DNA from: Gnetum montanum
Taxonomy: Eukaryota; Streptophyta; Gnetopsida; Gnetales; Gnetaceae
Assembly: GCA_015680685.1 (NCBI GenBank)
Contig: MNCI01009117.1
Coordinates: 157,995 to 221,994 of the forward strand
Length of the DNA: 64,000 bases
Direction: 5' to 3'
Below are positions 61,330 through 64,000 of the stretch, in pieces. The stretch's first letter is position 1, and each line of letters opens with the position of its first letter. Position numbers and translations under genes: made by a program. Under the pieces are notes generated by a model. It had not been told where the DNA came from, made no database searches, and worked only from the letters and a program-made list of their open reading frames with translations.

Positions 61330-62430
61330 TAGGCATTGTTTGATAGGTAATGTTGGCATTATAGTAATTGATGTTAATGTTGATCTTAATAATGCTAGCA
61401 TTGTAGCTAGCGATGCTAACATTGGCCTTGATGGTGCTAATGCTGGTATCAATGTGTTCATACCTAATGATAGTAACATAGGTGCCGAGACTGATCTCAC
61501 ATACTATAGGAGATGCTAGAATGACTAAAGAGCTTGTAGATGATGCAATGATGCACATACTAGTGCTTTGGATCTCTCAAAGTTCAAAAGGTACTTTTAA
61601 AACTCAATAAATTAGTCTTAAATTGATGTTTAAGCCTAGTATTTGTAGGGTTATGGTTTTCAAATTTCTTCTAGATTTAGGTGTAACTAACTCAAACTTC
61701 ATTTTGGAAATTCAAAGTTCATGTGAAAGGTGACTCTAATGATATTGGGAGATGACACAATCACCTATGTCATCACCAACATACACTTTCCATCTCAAAC
61801 TAATATTTTGAGATCCTAGGGACTATTTTAAATACCTAAACTAATGTCAAACATGTCATGATGATGTTGAATAAATGTCACAAATCACACAAAACTAAAG
61901 TATTATTGAATGTCAAGATCTTGTATTTTACATTGCATGTAACATAGACATTAGTGTCAATATCACCCAACATCACCTAGGTGCAGAGTGCAATTTTACC
62001 ATTCTAAAAAGCTTTCAATTCTACCAAAATTAGTGTTCATTATCATGGAGATGATGCAAGCTAGTCATCAAAGGATCCTTTTGAGCCAAAACTATGATCT
62101 AAAGGTAAGTTTTTGATAGTGTTTATAAAGATGGCACTAGTAGATGATGCTGATGTTGGTATTAGCATCATCTGGTGGCACACAAATGAAATATGTTATT
62201 TCATGTCTCTCAAAGTTGACGAAATTATCAAAACTAATGTTTGTGATCTAAGGATTGATGTACACTAAATGATGGAGCATCAATATAGGCAAAATCAAGG
62301 CTAGAAGACAAAAATTGGATGGTGATGCAATGATGATGCTAATGTCACCCAGTGTCACCTAGATGAAACTTTTCATTTTCACCTTTTCAAAGCTCTCATA
62401 ATTATTAAAACTAATATCTATTCATATGTG
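61330..62430. repeat. Degenerate satellite-like array
   Basis: Rich in GATGATGCTAATG and CACC(C/A)A words. Blocks with TCACCCA..ATCACCTAG, then CTCTCAAAG or CTTTCAA, then AAAACTAAT recur near 61.96, 62.16 and 62.34 kb, giving a loose period of about 180-205 bases. Units are too diverged to set boundaries by eye. Confidence 0.4.
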
Positions 62431-64000
62431 AAATTATCTAGAGAATATTCTAGGAGCCTTTGGGAGCCTTAAACATGATATGTAATGATGATTTGAAGAG
62501 AATTTTGATGACCTAAGTGGATGTAATAATGTTAAAGCCACACTTGTTCCAACTATTAAAATACCACAAAAGTGGATGTAACATGGTCTCCTCTTAATGG
62601 ATGCTACTAAGATGTCAAATGAGGATCCATAAAGAAGAGAATGGATCATGAGCTAGTGATGTACCTATAAAAGAAAGAGGAAGAAAAGAAGTAGGATAAG
62701 GGGAGAATCTTAGGACATCACCAATACACCTATCATGAGGATAGTGTTATGCCACATTAAGGGGCATAGCTAAACCTTGCACACAAACTAACTAAAGGGA
62801 TGCCATTGATTAGTGTTCATACCTTGTGCCACTTAGATTCTTAACACATTCTTAATATAATAGAACAAAGTCACTCAAATTCTAATGGTATCAATAATTG
62901 ATAAATTTTTTCTATATCCCACTCAAGCTTAACACACCCTTACATAGAGAAAAATTAGCAGAACACTCATGGTTCCCTACAAGAGAAAAATAACTGATAA
63001 ATATTCTCATCATAGGATGGTAATAGGAAAAAATATTAGTAGAATGGGATAAGTAGAGATTAGGAAAAATAGATGAAGTTACATGAGAGAGATATAGAAG
63101 AATGATAGCAAAAAATAAAGAGTGTGTATATATGTGATGAAAATTAAGATAGTGAGGAAATCAAAAGGAATGTAATAAAACAAAGGTAAGATAGAAGATA
63201 AGGGTTAGAATAAACCTAGTCATAACTGATCATATTTTTTTAGATCCCTGTAGCAAATAAATCATTCCCTTTCCATACTCAAAACATAGTAGATTATGCA
63301 CATCCTTTTTCATTTATCTCTTAACACATCCTTAATGAAGTATAGTAGATTCACTCAAACCTCACAAATATGCTAGTACATGATGATGAATTATGTTATT
63401 ATAGATAATAATATGCCCAAAATTAGACATAAATAAAATATTCATTATTAATTCAAATGACTAATTTACTAATATTGACTTGAAGACAAGCAAGTTGATG
63501 ATGGTTAGGAATAAATTACTTATAGGCATTGGGAAACAATGATAAAAGAATGATGTAGAGAAAGATGAAGGAGAGATGAGGCCTATAGGAACTAAAAAGG
63601 TTGCACCTATGAAAAAGGGGATTATGAAGAAATAATGGTGGAAAAGTATTTCCTTATGAGCAGATCTAGTAAAGATAGACAATTGTAACAGAGAGGAAGA
63701 TTGAAGCATAGAGAGCTTTTAACTATTTTTGTTGCTTTCTCATAATGTTGATGTAAGCATGAAAAGAAAAATTTTAGCTAAAAGACTATGTAAATCATAT
63801 ATGCAAGAAAGAAATTCTAAAACACTAGCTAAAAGAATTTTATTTTTGTGATTTTTCTTATGTTTATGATTTTTAATTTTTATGTTTTGAAAGATTTCAA
63901 ATTTTGTCAACTATGGTATAAAACAAGAAAAAATAAATAACTAAATAAAATAAAATTTTAAAAGATTAAGGCTAGGAATAAAGAAAAAAATTAAGAAGAA
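62431..64000. other. AT-rich DNA, no gene seen
   Basis: A purine-rich plus strand (many AAGAAA and GAGGA words) with no open frame that I recognise. Confidence 0.4.

Overview
The window is nuclear DNA from a seed plant with a large, repeat-rich genome, probably a gymnosperm (inferred). Three things point that way. A 135-residue housekeeping gene carries a 6.3 kb first intron. Most of the window is old, nested Ty3/gypsy LTR retrotransposon DNA. The decayed genes are broken mainly by stop codons rather than indels. I recognise one apparently intact cellular gene.

Layout. 1-3.6 kb: no gene seen. 4.83-12.25 kb, minus: TRAPPC2 (sedlin/Trs20), five coding exons; intron 3 is an AT-AC, U12-type intron, and intron 1 has collected SINE-like copies and an RTE-type LINE fragment. 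12.5-26.1 kb: decayed repeats, including an LTR fragment (13.4 kb), a decayed two-exon minus gene (16.26-17.51 kb), a minus LTR (18.83-19.68 kb), a minus integrase tail (20.93-21.26 kb) and a CCR4-deadenylase-like pseudogene (about 21.7-22.6 kb).

26.1-55.5 kb is a three-level nest. An older LTR (about 26.15-26.745 kb plus 55.206-55.54 kb) was split by element A, an Athila-like Ty3/gypsy element (26746-55205, target duplication TACCT, tRNA-Asp-type primer site, decayed gag-pro-RT-INT). Element A was split in turn by element B, an 18.5 kb Tat-lineage element (35202-53719, target duplication CATTG, 1.5 kb LTRs). B has a 177-bp repeat array in its leader, one long gag-pro frame, RT, RNase H plus a second archaeal-type RNase H, and integrase.

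The most unusual content is in B. Between protease and reverse transcriptase lie about 5.4 kb that carry, on the opposite strand, a gene with eight apparent exons (42102-46317). It has mostly consistent GT-AG splice sites, a TATA-like box, two telo-box motifs, an FCP1-like HAD-fold N-terminal region that has lost its key acidic motifs, a central domain resembling plant transposon-associated proteins, an acidic segment and a coiled-coil-like tail. The GTATACGC motif that fills B's LTRs and leader also fills this gene's first intron and upstream region, which suggests the gene is an established part of this element family.

55.5-60.95 kb: a minus LTR abuts a plus LTR, followed by a decayed element D (LTRs about 56.2-56.955 and 60.067-60.948 kb). 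D has no recognisable pol but encodes a domain like the central domain of B's antisense gene. 61-64 kb: a degenerate satellite-like array and AT-rich sequence. All translations, splice sites and alignments were read by eye; nothing was searched against a database.
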